Shown here: positions 25,336 through 37,089 of the stretch, piece after piece
Layout: every line of letters begins with the position of its first letter
Position numbering within the stretch: position 1 is the stretch's first letter
Assembly (NCBI GenBank): GCA_030562195.1
Contig: JAUJPP010000005.1
Span: 13,822,826-13,886,825, forward strand
Length of the DNA stretch: 64,000 nucleotides
Direction: 5' to 3'
Origin: Nipponacmea schrenckii
Taxonomy: Eukaryota; Mollusca; Gastropoda; Lottiidae
Program-made: the position numbers and the translations under genes
Notes under the pieces: generated by a model
The model's input: only the letters and a program-made list of their open reading frames with translations
Database searches by the model: none
Told to the model about the DNA's origin: nothing

Positions 25336-25908
25336 TTTGACAGTTCAGTTAGTAAGTAAATTTCTTATTCCTTTTCTCAAAAACCAGTGTCTATGAAAAT
25401 AAAACATTTAAATTTCAAAACTATACACTTACCCTACTTAGAACATTATAAGGACTTATCCAATTGTTTAATCATAAATCTAATGGGCTTCTTAAAGACC
25501 GATATAGGCCTACAATACAATAACTGGTATAATAACTGGTATAAAAATATACTCTATCATTATGCATGTTTATACTGTCAGTAGAGTATACATAGAGCAA
25601 ATATGAAAAGTAAATTATTACATGTTCTTGCTTTCTTCAATTCTCATTGACAAATTCAATTGGATATACTAATGCTCTATCATGAATTGAACCCTGAGTA
25701 GTAAGTTTATTTAAATATCTGTCGACAAGATCTAGGTTTGTTGACGGCCTGGAAATGTGGTACGGTACTTGCTTTCATGAAATTGAAAGAAGACAGAGTA
25801 GGCTATAGGCTACAAAGAATGAATCGGGATTGGTTTCTTCATAACCTTGCAATTTAAACCAGTTTAAAATGGTTTAACAATCAAAATAGGTATAGAAATT
25901 GTACTTAC

Positions 25909-26046
25909 CTATATCTGCAAAAATATCAGCTATATTTACACAATTTTTAGATATATTTACGGAATTAATTCCTCAAAATAACAGGAGCCACGTTGCAAAG
26001 CCTCGCTGTCAAGAACCGAACTCCATTTTCTGCTTCCACTTCCGGT
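25909..26046 (-). promoter_or_regulatory. Putative RER1 promoter and 5' non-coding exon
   Basis: On the minus strand a perfect ETS-type site ACCGGAAGT lies at 26046-26038. About 130 bases downstream a strong donor GATATAG/GTAAGTAC ends a putative non-coding exon at 25909. The RER1 start codon is at 25335, after an intron whose acceptor I could not place. ETS sites close to the start are typical of housekeeping genes such as RER1. The transcription start itself is an inference. Confidence 0.5.
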
Positions 26047-26207
26047 AGCATTCAGGCATGCGTGTTATACATCCCCGGCTTTGTTCGATTTTTTTTTCTA
26101 TTTTGTTCGATTTCTGTATCTCGTCTCGTTCCTCGAGTTGTGGAGAGTGGATATTAATATTTATGTTTATAATATCTGGCGACGAGAAAGATCTAGTACA
26201 CAGATAT

Positions 26208-26285
26208 CATCTTATTCAAGGGTTTTGGCCAAGGACCAGCTAGTAGGCTCCCTATGTCACGTCGGATTTGTTAACTTAAGTTGCT
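26208..26285 (+). mobile_element. SINE family A, 3' tail fragment
   Basis: Matches the minus-strand tail of the SINE at 4136 over about 70 bases: 'caagggttttggccaaggaccagct', 'gtag', 'gtcacg', and AACTTAAGTTG at the end. No tRNA-like head precedes it, so it is 5' truncated. Confidence 0.65.
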
Positions 26286-26457
26286 TAACTTATCCTTGCA
26301 AAATATAGTTGTTTCTTTCTCTCTTTCAAATGGAATAATTTGTGAGTCATACTGTATATTTAGTACTGTATCAGTCGCTTGCTGTTGCCCATATGGTAGT
26401 TCAACAATTGATATTTACTGCCGAAAACATTATTTAAATATAAAAAATTAAAGAGTT

Positions 26458-26555
26458 AAGGAATCTTTCTCTTTAGAGAATCCTTGTTTCGCTCCGACGC
26501 GTTTCGTACAATTTGTACTCTTCAGGGAGACTGTTGCTACTGGGCAGCATTCCTT
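26458..26555 (-). ncRNA. Hammerhead ribozyme, type I, complete core
   Basis: On the minus strand: core CTGAAGA (26525-26519), which fits CUGANGA with N=A. Stem II is GTAC, loop AAATT, GTAC (26518-26506). GAA is at 26505-26503. A15.1 (26502) to U16.1 (26497) form the palindromic stem III ACGCGT, and the cleavage nucleotide is C (26496), giving the canonical GUC triplet. Stem I is CTCC (26529-26526) with GGAG (26495-26492), abutting core and cleavage site. A possible distal helix pairs AAGGAAT (26555-26549) with ATTCCTT (26464-26458). Predicted cleavage is between 26496 and 26495. Independent of the 10.1 kb motif in sequence but identical in design. Confidence 0.75.
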
Positions 26556-28059
26556 CTATTTATATCCTATGGTGGATGGAGGCGCTTCATGTAGGACCTC
26601 AGTGAAAGCGCTACTGTTGCTTGGTTGCCAAGACGAAATAACAATCATGCAATAAACAATATACATGTACAGGAGAAACTAAAAGAAGTCTCACTGTGAG
26701 AATCACTTAGCATTATCGGATATCAGATCACGTCGGGAAACATTTTAATTTACGTGGTCACTCACCAAAGATTTTAGTGTGCAAGTCTTATCCTTAATAC
26801 CTAGGAATCCCGATCTGGGAACGACCACAAACCACAGACGCACTTTGGAATTGGATTGTATCCATCAACTCAAGTCCATGGCATCGAAGGGCATCAATGA
26901 ATTTTATTAGTAGGGTCACATCACTGGCCCTTATCTCTATTATTTAAATATAGTTAAGCCCTTTCAACCGGCACCCAAAGATTTTAAATATTGTTTGGGT
27001 CCAGCAATTCTTCTTGTGCAGATGATGAACATTTCATTTATAGTTTAAGAGAAGGAATTTCACTGCTTTAATTTCAATCTGATACTGATAATTGTAATGG
27101 AACACCCGTAATAGTGACCAATGTCAGCGGTTGGCGTATCTCAAAGTTTTTCGTTCGCTTTCCAAATGTTTTAAACAATACTTTATTTCTAAATAGATAT
27201 TTTGTTCATAGTATAAGGTTTATGAACTTTAAACTAAATTATGAAACCCCAGTATAGTGTTCTTTTAACTGCAGTTCAAATTATGGTCAATGGGGAGCAA
27301 CTCCAGTTTGCTTAACTAATGTGTAACTCAGACCACAAAACATTTTATGCTAATAATTGCGAATTTAGTGTGAGCTATTTTTAAAAATAGGCTTTCTCTC
27401 CTTCCCTTTGGGGTTTTTGCATGCCCATTTTTAACTTATTTTTGGTCAAGATTTGAAATTTGATGTCTGAAATTGCATTTTCTTTCTGAATTTCTAAGAT
27501 AATGAGAAATTTAATTGGCGGAAGGTTATTTCTAAAAATAGTGGTTTTGTGTGCAGTAGCAGTCAAGCGGGTGTGGATAAAATATAGTGGTTTAATTTCA
27601 TTCCGACTAGTTCAAAATTTTCATGGTCAAGCTATTAAGAAATTTTGTACAGAAACTAAGTATTGGCCAGGCTTTCATGTGAGGTATAGGAAAGTTTTCA
27701 ACGAGATTTTCTGGAAAAAGTTATGGAAGGTTGAATTTTGTGATTTAAAATTGAAACAGTTGGTAAATGAATCGGTGGACCGAGTCCATCTCATTGTCTA
27801 ATGGAACTTTCAAACTTTCTGATTGGCTGAGATCTCCCATTACATCCATGTTGGAATTGAAGTTAAAATTACAAAACATAACAACCTCCTTTCTGGGTAA
27901 TAATTATTTGTCAAATTTCAAACTATTGTGATTTATTACCAAGGTACCCTGGCACACTCCGAGCTAACTTTCGTCCTATGAAAAGGATGTATTAAGTATC
28001 TTTTGTGCATTTTCTCTCAAGAGGATTGTCAGTCTGTTTTCCAGATTAATATTAATTAA
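26556..28059. other. Intergenic, no gene recognised
   Basis: May include the rest of the element carrying the ribozyme at its left edge. A 99-codon plus frame at 27502-27801 has no family motif. No LIM-domain exons were seen on the minus strand here. Confidence 0.45.
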
Positions 28060-28343
28060 AGTGATACTGCGTCTTAGCATGAATATAAAATTTTAGCTCT
28101 CAAGAATGGTCAATATGAGTATATATTCATAAGTGAACTTACCTGGTGTCATAAAGTAACAGTATTCCTTAAAATCTGGAAAACTCATAAAACTAAGTCA
28201 TTTTTTTAAAAACGCTACTCAATTTATTTATTTAGGATTATAATTTATTTTTTTTATGTTATTTATGGCAGCAGGTATATCTACTGTTGACTTGAGCTCT
28301 TATTGGCCATGTTTTTATGTTCATTCTTAGACCTTTTATCCCT
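28060..28343. mobile_element. TTAA-flanked inverted-repeat element, degenerate copy
   Basis: Flanked by TTAA at 28056-28059 and 28344-28347. The left terminus AGTGATACTGCGTCTTAGCA and the reverse complement of the right terminus (AGGGATAAAAGGTCTAAGAA) agree at most positions. Internal 'acttacctggtgtcat' resembles 'acttacctggcgtcat' in the element at 45387-45751, so both belong to one family. No coding capacity. Confidence 0.65.
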
Positions 28344-29861
28344 TTAAGGATTGTTATTATAAGAAATTAACATAAGCACATACAGAATTATTCTGTAGGC
28401 CTGTGTCAAGCCTGATAAGTATATCTATTAAAAGGGTTTTGTATAACATTGAGATAAGAATATAGTTTTAAACCTTTATATATAAATGATACATAACTGC
28501 ATCTGTTGATAATTTTCATACCCTTCTTAATGAAGCCATTGAACAATAAGGAGAATACATCTCCTGATTATCCATTGCGCAACAGTCTTGTTTTATATTA
28601 TACATTGTATCCAAGTTGGAATTGAAGTAAAGATAACAAAACTTATAAACATCCTTTCTTTCTATTCTGTCCACAGATAAAGATAGCTCGACTGGTCAGT
28701 TGGAGACGGTGTTTAACGTTAAATAATTGATTTACTTAAAGACGATGATTGAGAAAGAAAGCAAAATATGTTGTTCATTAGAGTATAACTGGAGAATCGA
28801 CGACTATATTATATATTATGTATATAAGATTAGTAACAAGGTAACAAGATTATCATTTCCAATTATCTGAGGCACTTAGTTTAAATTTGCACCTCCTACG
28901 GACCAAGTTATTTCCTAAGTTCGCCTAATACTTGCAGTTTTTAACCCCGGTCTATTGTGCGCCCGCCTATGAAAGTGACAAAATACATGGAAGTTGTAAC
29001 ATTTATTTTATGCATTAAAGATTTTAATAATTACATTTTACTGTACAAAACAAAGATAAAAAGAAATTTAAAAAAAACAACAACAATAGGTAGAGAGCAT
29101 ACGCTCTGAGACAATATGGACAGGATTACTTATATTGTGTTAGATTTTCTTTTCAAAATAATATTGAACGATCGACGTAACTTTGATTCTTTTCCTCGTG
29201 CCTAAGTGTTATTAAAGATTTGTTATCGTTACCACCAAGAGTTTAACTCTCTTTTACGATTTGTGACTAAAATGTGATACTATGGCAAGACAATAATCAT
29301 GTAGGAAAACAATTACTGTAAAATTCTTGTACATATATTCTGGGAATAATAAAGAATGGAATAGTATACTATATCGAAAGTATAAAAGATATATTATTAA
29401 AGTAATTATCAAAAACAATGTATTATGCTAAATATCAACAGTATTATTTGAGGAGTTCATTTTCATGTCTATCATCTAGAAAAACTTTCCAAAACGAAAT
29501 CAGACACTTTGTTCATCTATAATTGAATAGAAACGGTCAGATTATAAAACTGTATACCAACACCTTAATACCTGATAATGCTTCCGAGGTTACCAATTCT
29601 AATTGAAGATCCGGCATTGAAGTAGGCATTGACACAATAAGATACGCTCAAGATTAACATAATTCGGTTCATAATGAAATGCGGTTCCTATTTAGATTGA
29701 TATAAACTTAATTAAAACATCAGGTTTTGAAAGTACATGAACAAAAGTAATAATAAATTCACAAGGGACACACGCGGGACAAAACGTGAAATATGTGACA
29801 CAGACTCTTTTGGCATGTATTGTGTTTTACAGACGATGCAAACAAAAGAGATTTCTTGGAT
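28344..29861. other. Downstream flank of the PDZ gene
   Basis: No exon recognised. A 50-base segment at 28610-28660 ('tccaagttggaattgaagt... atcctttct') resembles one at 27845-27894, on the other side of the small inverted-repeat element: a diverged local duplication. Confidence 0.4.
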
Positions 29862-29867
29862 TTTATT
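29862..29867 (-). terminator. Polyadenylation signal of the PDZ gene
   Basis: AATAAA on the minus strand, 54 bases past the TAA stop (29922-29924). Position and hexamer fit a short 3' UTR; downstream elements were not assessed. Confidence 0.5.
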
Positions 29868-29921
29868 CGTAACTCATAGCTTTAACCTTGGCCAACCCTT
29901 TCATTATTCCTTCCAAAGTAT

Positions 29922-32900
29922 TTACTGTTGGCCGAAAGCCTTCTGAATGGTAGCACCAGATGCTTGTAAATATTGGGATCTATCGTTTTTCTTCTTTGCA
30001 AAGATGGATGCTGGACCAGCTCCTCGAGTAGCTGAAATAAATAGAAAGAAAATCGGAATGCAATAAAATGTTTTATTATGATGTTTGTCTCTAAATAACC
30101 TTGAAAGTTAAGCGCATCTCGAACATCTATGTTAAATGACTGCGTATGCTGGACTTTCGGTGATCTTAGTAACATTATAATTTCATCAGTGAAAACATTT
30201 TCAGGAAATGATTTAAATGATACTAAAACATAATCGAAACAAAACTCAAATACCTACACACGAAGACGCTTTTTGAAAAGGTACAAACTGTGTGATAAAT
30301 GACGCAATACACAACACTTTCCGGCAATACGAACTTAGTGAAAGTTCAATACAAACATTCCGATAAAACAACGTAATACCTACCAGCAATATACGAACTT
30401 ACCTACCAGCAATACGAACTTTGTGAAAGTTCAATACCGACATTCTGATAAAACAACGTAATACCTACCAGCAATATACGAACTTACCTACCAGTAATAT
30501 ACGGACTTTGTGAAAGTTCTATACCAACATTGAGATAAAACAACGTAATACCTACCAGCATTATACGAACTTACCTACCAGCAATACGAACTTTGTGAAA
30601 GTTCAATACCAACATTGAGATTAAACAACGTAATACCTACCAGCAATATACGAACTTACCTACCAGCAATTCGAACTTTGTGAAAGTTAAATACCAACAT
30701 TGAGATATAACAACTTAATACCTACCAGCAATATACGAACTTACCTACCAGCAATATACGAACTTTGTGAAAGTTAAATACCAACATTGAGATATAACAA
30801 CGTAATACCTACCAGCAATATACGAACTTTGTGAAAGTTCAATACCAACATTGAGATATAACAACTTGATACCTACCAGCAATACGAACTTTGTGAAAGT
30901 TCAATACCAACATTGAGATTAAACAACTTAATACCTACCAGCAATATACGAACTTACCTACCAGCAATATACAAACTTTGTGAAAGTTCAATACCAACAT
31001 TGAGATTAAACAACTTAATACCTACCAGCAATATACGAATTTTACCTTACCAGCAAAATAAGAACTTTGTGAAAGTTCAATACCAACATTGAGATTAAAC
31101 AACGTAATACCTACCAGCAATATACGAACTTACCTACCAGCAATTCGAACTTTGTGAAAGTTAAATACCAACATTGAGATATAACAACTTAATACCTACC
31201 AGCAATATACGAACTTACCTACCAGCAATATACGAACTTTGTGAAAGTTAAATACCAACATTGAGATAGAACAACGTGATACCTACCAGCAATATACGAA
31301 CTTTGTGAAAGTTAAATACCAACATTGAGATAGAACAACGTGATACCTACCAGCAATACGAACTTTGTGAAAGTTCAATACCAACATTGAGATTAAACAA
31401 CTTAATACCTACCAGCAATATACGAACTTACCTACCAGCAATATACGAACTTTGTGAAAGTTCAATACCAACATTGAGATTAAACAACTTAATACCCACC
31501 AGCAATATACGAACTTACCTACCAGCAATACGAACTTTGTGAAAGTTTAATACCAACATTGAGATTAAAGAACGTAATACCTACCAGCAATTCGAACTTT
31601 GTGAAAGTTAAATACCAACATTGAGATATAACAACGTAATACCTACCAGCAATTCGAACTTTGTGAAAGTTCAATACCAACATTGAGATTAAACAACTTA
31701 ATACCTACCAGCAATATACGAACTTACCTACCAGCAATACGAACTTTGTGAAAGTTCAATACCAACATTGAGATTAAACAACGTAATACCTACCAGCAAT
31801 ATACGAACTTACCTACCAGCCATACGAACTTTGTGAAAGTTCAATACCAACATTGAGATTAAACAACGTAATACCTACCAGCAATTTACGAACTTTGTGA
31901 AAGTTCAATACCAACATTGAGATTAAACAACGTAACACCTACCAGCAATTCGAACTTCGTGAAAGTTAAACACCAACATTGAGATATAACAACTTAATAC
32001 CTACCAGCAATATATACGAACTTACCTACCAGCAATATACGAACTTTGTGAAAGTTCAATACCAACATTGAGATTAAACAACGTAATACCTACCAGCAAT
32101 TCGAACTTTGTGAAAGTTAAATACCAACATTGAGATATAACAACTTAATACCTACCAGCAATATATACGAACTTACCTACCAGCAATATATACGAACTTA
32201 CCCACCAGTAATATACAAACTTTGTGAAAGTTCAATACCAACATTCCGATAAAACAACGTAATACCCTCCAGCAATATACGAACTTACCTACCAACAATA
32301 CGAACTTTGTGAAAGTTCAATACCAACATTTCGATAAAACAACGTAATACCTACCAGCACTATACGAACTTACCTACCAGCAAAACGAACTTTGTGAAAG
32401 TTCAATACCAGGCTTATTTCCCGGTCCTAAGCAGAAGCTTTTTATATAATTACATTGACAACTTACCAGCAGCAGGAGCTCTCTGGGGGGTTGGTGCAGC
32501 AGCAGCAGCAGCAGCAGGGGCGTCCGGGGATGGCTCTCCACAAAACTCTCTCTCCAATATTTGATAAGTTTTAGGTTTAACATTTCTAAATGATGATCCT
32601 TCGTTCATGTGTGGGTTGATGCTACCATCATCAACTTCAGATCGTGGTTCGGGGTGTGATTGTTGAATGTGAGCTTGAGCGGCTTGTGTATTGACCACAT
32701 TTCTGGAATATAAAAACGGAACAAGCTCTGTTGAAATTTGACATTTTATTCTATTTTGAGCTTATAAACGTAGAAACTACATATTTTGGAATTGCTGTGA
32801 CCGAGAATTGCGGATTCGATGTACAAAATTATTGCTTTACCTAAATCACTATAACCGGGAACAGGTACGTCATGAGCATCAAGAAAAACATTAACTAACT

Positions 32901-35900
32901 CAAAATGTATTTTAACTTCTTTTACAAATTTAGTGGATCATTAACATGCGAAAAATTCATATCCAATCGTCCTACCTACCTTTGAACAGTCAGATCCATT
33001 TCGTTGCCAGCTCGGATCATCTCAGCTTTCATTCTTTCATGTGTCCACCCTTGTACTGGCGTTTTACAAATAGCTAGTATAGCATCACCTGCTCTTAAAC
33101 CAGCTTTACCACCAATACCTTTTGATGAAACCTGAAAGGAAACTTAAGTTTATATCTTGTGCTTTTATACCAATTTCTAACAAGCAATATAATAACGTAA
33201 ATTATATTTTTTTTTCTGAGAAGAAAGCGTGCATTCATATACACTTTTTTGGAATACCTAAACGAAAACGGATACAACTACGGCAGGGACACAGGCTGAA
33301 ATAGATCAGTTTGTTCGCAGTCCTAAGTAACAGCATGGCCCTCTTTTAATATTTCAAATAAACCAAAATTATATCTTTCGGAAAATTATGGTCGATTTTG
33401 TTATCTTCGTTATTGTATAGAACGAGTTCTTTTATGGTTTTGTCCCGGCCAAAAGGTCTCATAGGGATATGATTTCGATAATTAATAATCACGTAACCAT
33501 GCATGTATCACGCAATGCTGATATCATTTGAATCATATTTATTTATGAGATGAGCCATTACCGGACATATACGATTCAGTATAAAGTCCATATATAATTG
33601 ATATTTGATAATAAAAGCGTTATTCTACATATCCTAATAATGATAATCCATCACGAGAACCGACTTAACAATAGACTACATAAATATTTTATAATATTCA
33701 AGGAGATTTATATAAGGCTTATTATTGTCAACACCCCAAACGCGTCTGTCGGTCCATCCAGAACTACTCGTAAACACACTATACATGGCACATTCAGTAT
33801 CAACCGCTGTATTTAAAGATAGCTTGCCAGGCAAGGTAACATACGCCCACTTCAGGAAACAGAATATTCCATGTTTTTTCATCTAATCAAGGGCAATAAC
33901 TCATCAACCGACATCTGGAATCGCACCATTTTTTAACTTGTCCGAGATGTTATTAAGATGAATACACATACCAAGTTTCATTCAAATCAGATAAAAACTA
34001 CAGCTTCTATTGCGTACACAAGTAAATTTTAACATTTTCTCATTAAATCAAGGGCAATAACTCATAAACAGACATCTGGCGAGATATTTTCAAGATGAAT
34101 ACACATACCAAGTTTCATTCATATTGGATGAAAACTATAGCTTCTATTGTGTACACAAGTACATTTTATCGTGTTTCATTTAATCAAGGCCCAAGGGCCA
34201 TAACTCATAAACCGACATCTGGAATCGTGCCATTTTTTAACTTGTCTGAGATATTATCAAGATGAATACACATACCAAGTTTCATTCATATTGGATGAAA
34301 ACTATAGCTTCTATTGTGTACACAAGAAAATGTTAACTTTTTTTCATTTAATCAAGGGCCATAACTCATTAACCGACATCTGGAATCGTGCAATTTTCGA
34401 ACCTGTCCGAGATATTATCAAGATGAATACACATACCAAGTTTCATTCGAATCGGATGAAAACTACAGCTTCTATTGCGTAAACAAGTGAATTTTAACGT
34501 TTTTTCATTTAATCAAGGGCCAAAACTCATAAACCGAATCGTGCCATTTTCGAACTTGTCCGAGATATTATCAAGATGAATACACATACCAAGTTTCATT
34601 CAAATCGGATGAAAACTACAGCTTCTATTGCGTACACAAGTAAATTTTAACGTTTTTTCATTTAATCAAGAGCCATAACTCATAGAGTTGCACTTAATAT
34701 GATTTGACAAAGACGATTTTGTTGGTTTTTTCATCTTATTTGGGTAATTGGATTGTGTTTGACCCAAGCCAAAACACCAAGTAAATAAACTAGAGTGTTC
34801 ATCAAAGGTTACATAGAACGAATTAAAATCTAGTTCGTCAAGTTCTATGTGTAGGTAAGGAATTTCTCTTCCCATACAGACATAACCAAATTTACAAGTA
34901 AAGACTCATTTCTAGTCTAGTTGAGGGCCGTAACTAGGGTCACCATTGAGGCAAAATTGGTGTTGAAGTTAGTTGCTCTTGATAAGACCTCAGTTAACAC
35001 CTTTACATAAAATAAGCGCTCTGTTTTGTGGATATCATATCGCAGGCATTTGTCTCGATTGGGTTCTGTTTTCTCACCGGTACTTTGCTGCCCTGTACAA
35101 TAAATGTCTTAAGCGGGGTCCATTCAGCGATGCTCATATATTTCGACATCTTAGAAATCTGGCTTAATCTACCAAACTCTTGGCTGGTATATATAGAATT
35201 ATAATGAAAGAATGAGAAGTTTAAACTGATCTGAACAACTGTATTAACGTTTAACATGCCTTTAGCTATGTGTGTTCGTTGGCTTGGGTTTTTTGTGGGC
35301 CATGAGTCTAATTAATCATCTCGATATCATCTAGTTATTCCGCTTTTGATATGGTTAGAGTCGGGATATTGGAGATCTAGTGCCAAAATCAGTTCCAGTA
35401 TTGGTTAATAGATAGGCCTGTAAATATGAAGTAGACATACAGGTCTATTTCATTTATTAAAAGGTATATCAACCTTGCCATGCCTTCGATTGCACATACG
35501 TTATGCAATGAAACATAACGAATGGTAATATCAGATGTATTATAGTATATAGTGGTTTATAGTTTACAAAACTTTGATAAGTAAACACAATTCTCGTGTA
35601 TATTTCCAGCATCTGTTTTCCTATAGTCACGTGATGTATGTAATGTAGACGATGAGTGAAAATGTCTTATCTATATATGGCACAGAACACACCCCTTTCA
35701 CTACGTTTCATCTCCACTCGGCACAACTTTCATTTTCCGTAAACATGAGGTCGCCATCTTTTGTAATGTTTATTAACATACGTTACGAACTGAACACTAT
35801 TGGATTGATTTATAACTTTGGTTGAATTATTCTTTAACATGCATCAAATGATTTTGTAAAATATACTATCTTTCTAAAACCAGTATATGATTCAACGGTT

Positions 35901-37089
35901 TTCAGAAAGGTAAGAGGTGGTGCCGAGATACAACGGTATATATAATAATGTTGAGATATACTTCGATTCATTATCATTATCATATTAACTATATATTCTA
36001 TAACCCCTACAGATATACTCCTAATTAGATTTTAGACGGTTTAGGTTCAATTAACTATTAGGTCAATTTGTGTCAGTTTTATGAACACACTGAGAGGTAG
36101 ATGTCTGTTTATGAAGTAATTGTTGACCTACGTACATCACCTGGTTCAAGAAACTCCCGCTATACATTCCAACAACTAGCTCAAAAATCTTTTCAATCTT
36201 TAAATTTCTTATCGCTCTATATTGATCTTCGAACGATATTTAACAGAACAGTGAACATATTTGGTTTCTATATTTTCATGTTCGTTTAGAATTTTATCTA
36301 CGCAAAACACAGCCCACGCTGCATTTCAGAAAAGAAAAGGCATGTTAACAGATAAAGTCTTCGTGGGTACTGACTAGAGTCAGAAAAAAAGATTGTGTGA
36401 TTTAGTTTCCAGTGGTTACTCCGAAATCACATTCATTTAATAAAATTTAAATCGCAGAAATCAATATTATAATCATCAATTCGTTGTCATAGCTATACCA
36501 TTACAGTATATATATCGAAAGGGTATGTCTTCCCTAAAAGTTTGGTAATAAACAAAATAAAATGGCTTGCTATGGGAAATATCTAATCGTTTTTCGCTTC
36601 TGTTGTTTTTCACATTCCGTTACTACACTCTAATCCCTAGGCATACATAGTATATACTTGAATGTATTCAATGTGCCTACACAAGTTATTAACAATTTCT
36701 AGTTAGAAATTAACTAAATAATGCCCTTTACGTGTATTGTATCACTTGCTGATTCCATACATCTTGAAATTATCATTGTCAACTCTTTCTCTTTGATCAA
36801 AAGATACCTTATGATATCAAAAACAAAAGTTTAATGTATCGCTTGATATTTCACAAGGCCCATGGATTTGTGAAAAGTGGAGCAAATATGGTACCTCTTG
36901 ATTTACCTTGAACCCATCAGATTTCAAGGATATCAGAATAACGTCTCGTATAAAATGTGAACAAAAAGAATTTACCTGTGCCATGTATAGGGGCATGTTG
37001 AACTCGGCTCCACCCTGCATTCGAAAGCCCCATGGTTGACTAGTATCTTTTCTTCTCAACTGACATTCGACGATTTCTGGTGCGGCCAT
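29922..37089 (-). CDS. PDZ protein of the Zasp/ALP-Enigma (PDLIM) type, LIM-less
   Basis: Four coding exons on the minus strand: 36976-37089, 32980-33131, 32467-32702, 29922-30031. All have GT..AG borders and phases that join to 203 residues. The PDZ domain spans about 5-88, with the ligand-binding loop PWGFRMQGG (19-27), KGIGGKAGLRAGDAILAI and HERMKAEMIRAG. The exon break after NMPLYMAQ is at the usual place for this family. Residues 125-142 (SSFRNVKPKTYQILEREF) resemble the conserved segment after PDZ in PDLIM/LDB3 proteins. An Ala tract (152-158) follows, and the end is GPASIFAKKKNDRSQYL... to TAA. Family members tether to alpha-actinin at Z-discs and stress fibres. LIM domains, normally C-terminal, are absent, and RER1 lies only 4 kb downstream, so this is a short isoform or a LIM-less gene. 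ATG context AAAATGGCC is good. Confidence 0.93.
30285..32415. repeat. Tandem array in the last PDZ-gene intron, repeating a 5' splice-site match
   Basis: About 25 units of roughly 55-90 bases built from AATACCTACCAGCAATATAC, GAACTTACCTACCAGCAATA, CGAACTTTGTGAAAGTTCAA and TACCAACATTGAGATTAAAC. In the sense of the host gene (minus), 'gaacttacctacc' reads GGTAGGTAAGTTC, so TAG/GTAAGT, an almost ideal splice donor, is repeated about 17 times. The array ends about 50 bases from the true donor of coding exon 3 (CTG/GTAAGT, 32467/32466). Confidence 0.93.
32496..32516. repeat. (GCA)7 triplet repeat in coding exon 3 of the PDZ gene
   Basis: Seven GCA triplets on the plus strand encode, on the minus strand, the seven-Ala tract of the PDZ protein. 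Likely length-polymorphic. Confidence 0.9.
33813..34684 (+). mobile_element. Hairpin-ended repeat element, copy 3, 3'-truncated
   Basis: The left end TTAAAGATAGCTTGCCAGGC through ATACGCCCAC (33813-33850) is identical to the left end of copy 1. The interior has five to six ~155 bp monomers with 'atcaagggcaataactcat', 'cgacatctgg', 'gagatattatcaagatgaata' and 'accaagtttcattc'. Monomer sequence stops at about 34684 without the GTGGGCGTAT hairpin. It sits in intron 1 of the PDZ gene. Confidence 0.85.
34685..36975. other. Rest of PDZ-gene intron 1
   Basis: No exon recognised. TCACGTGA at 35627-35634 and AACACACCCCTTT at 35686-35698 form, in inverted order, the same pair of motifs found at 1958-1993. 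Confidence 0.45.

Noticed and set aside
27502..27801. 99-codon plus-strand frame as a gene
   Set aside because: No recognisable family, no splice partners, AT-rich composition like its surroundings.
32374..32583. Minus-strand frame with a Leu-rich stretch over the GCA repeat
   Set aside because: Out of frame with the PDZ-gene exon that uses the same bases with correct splice phases.
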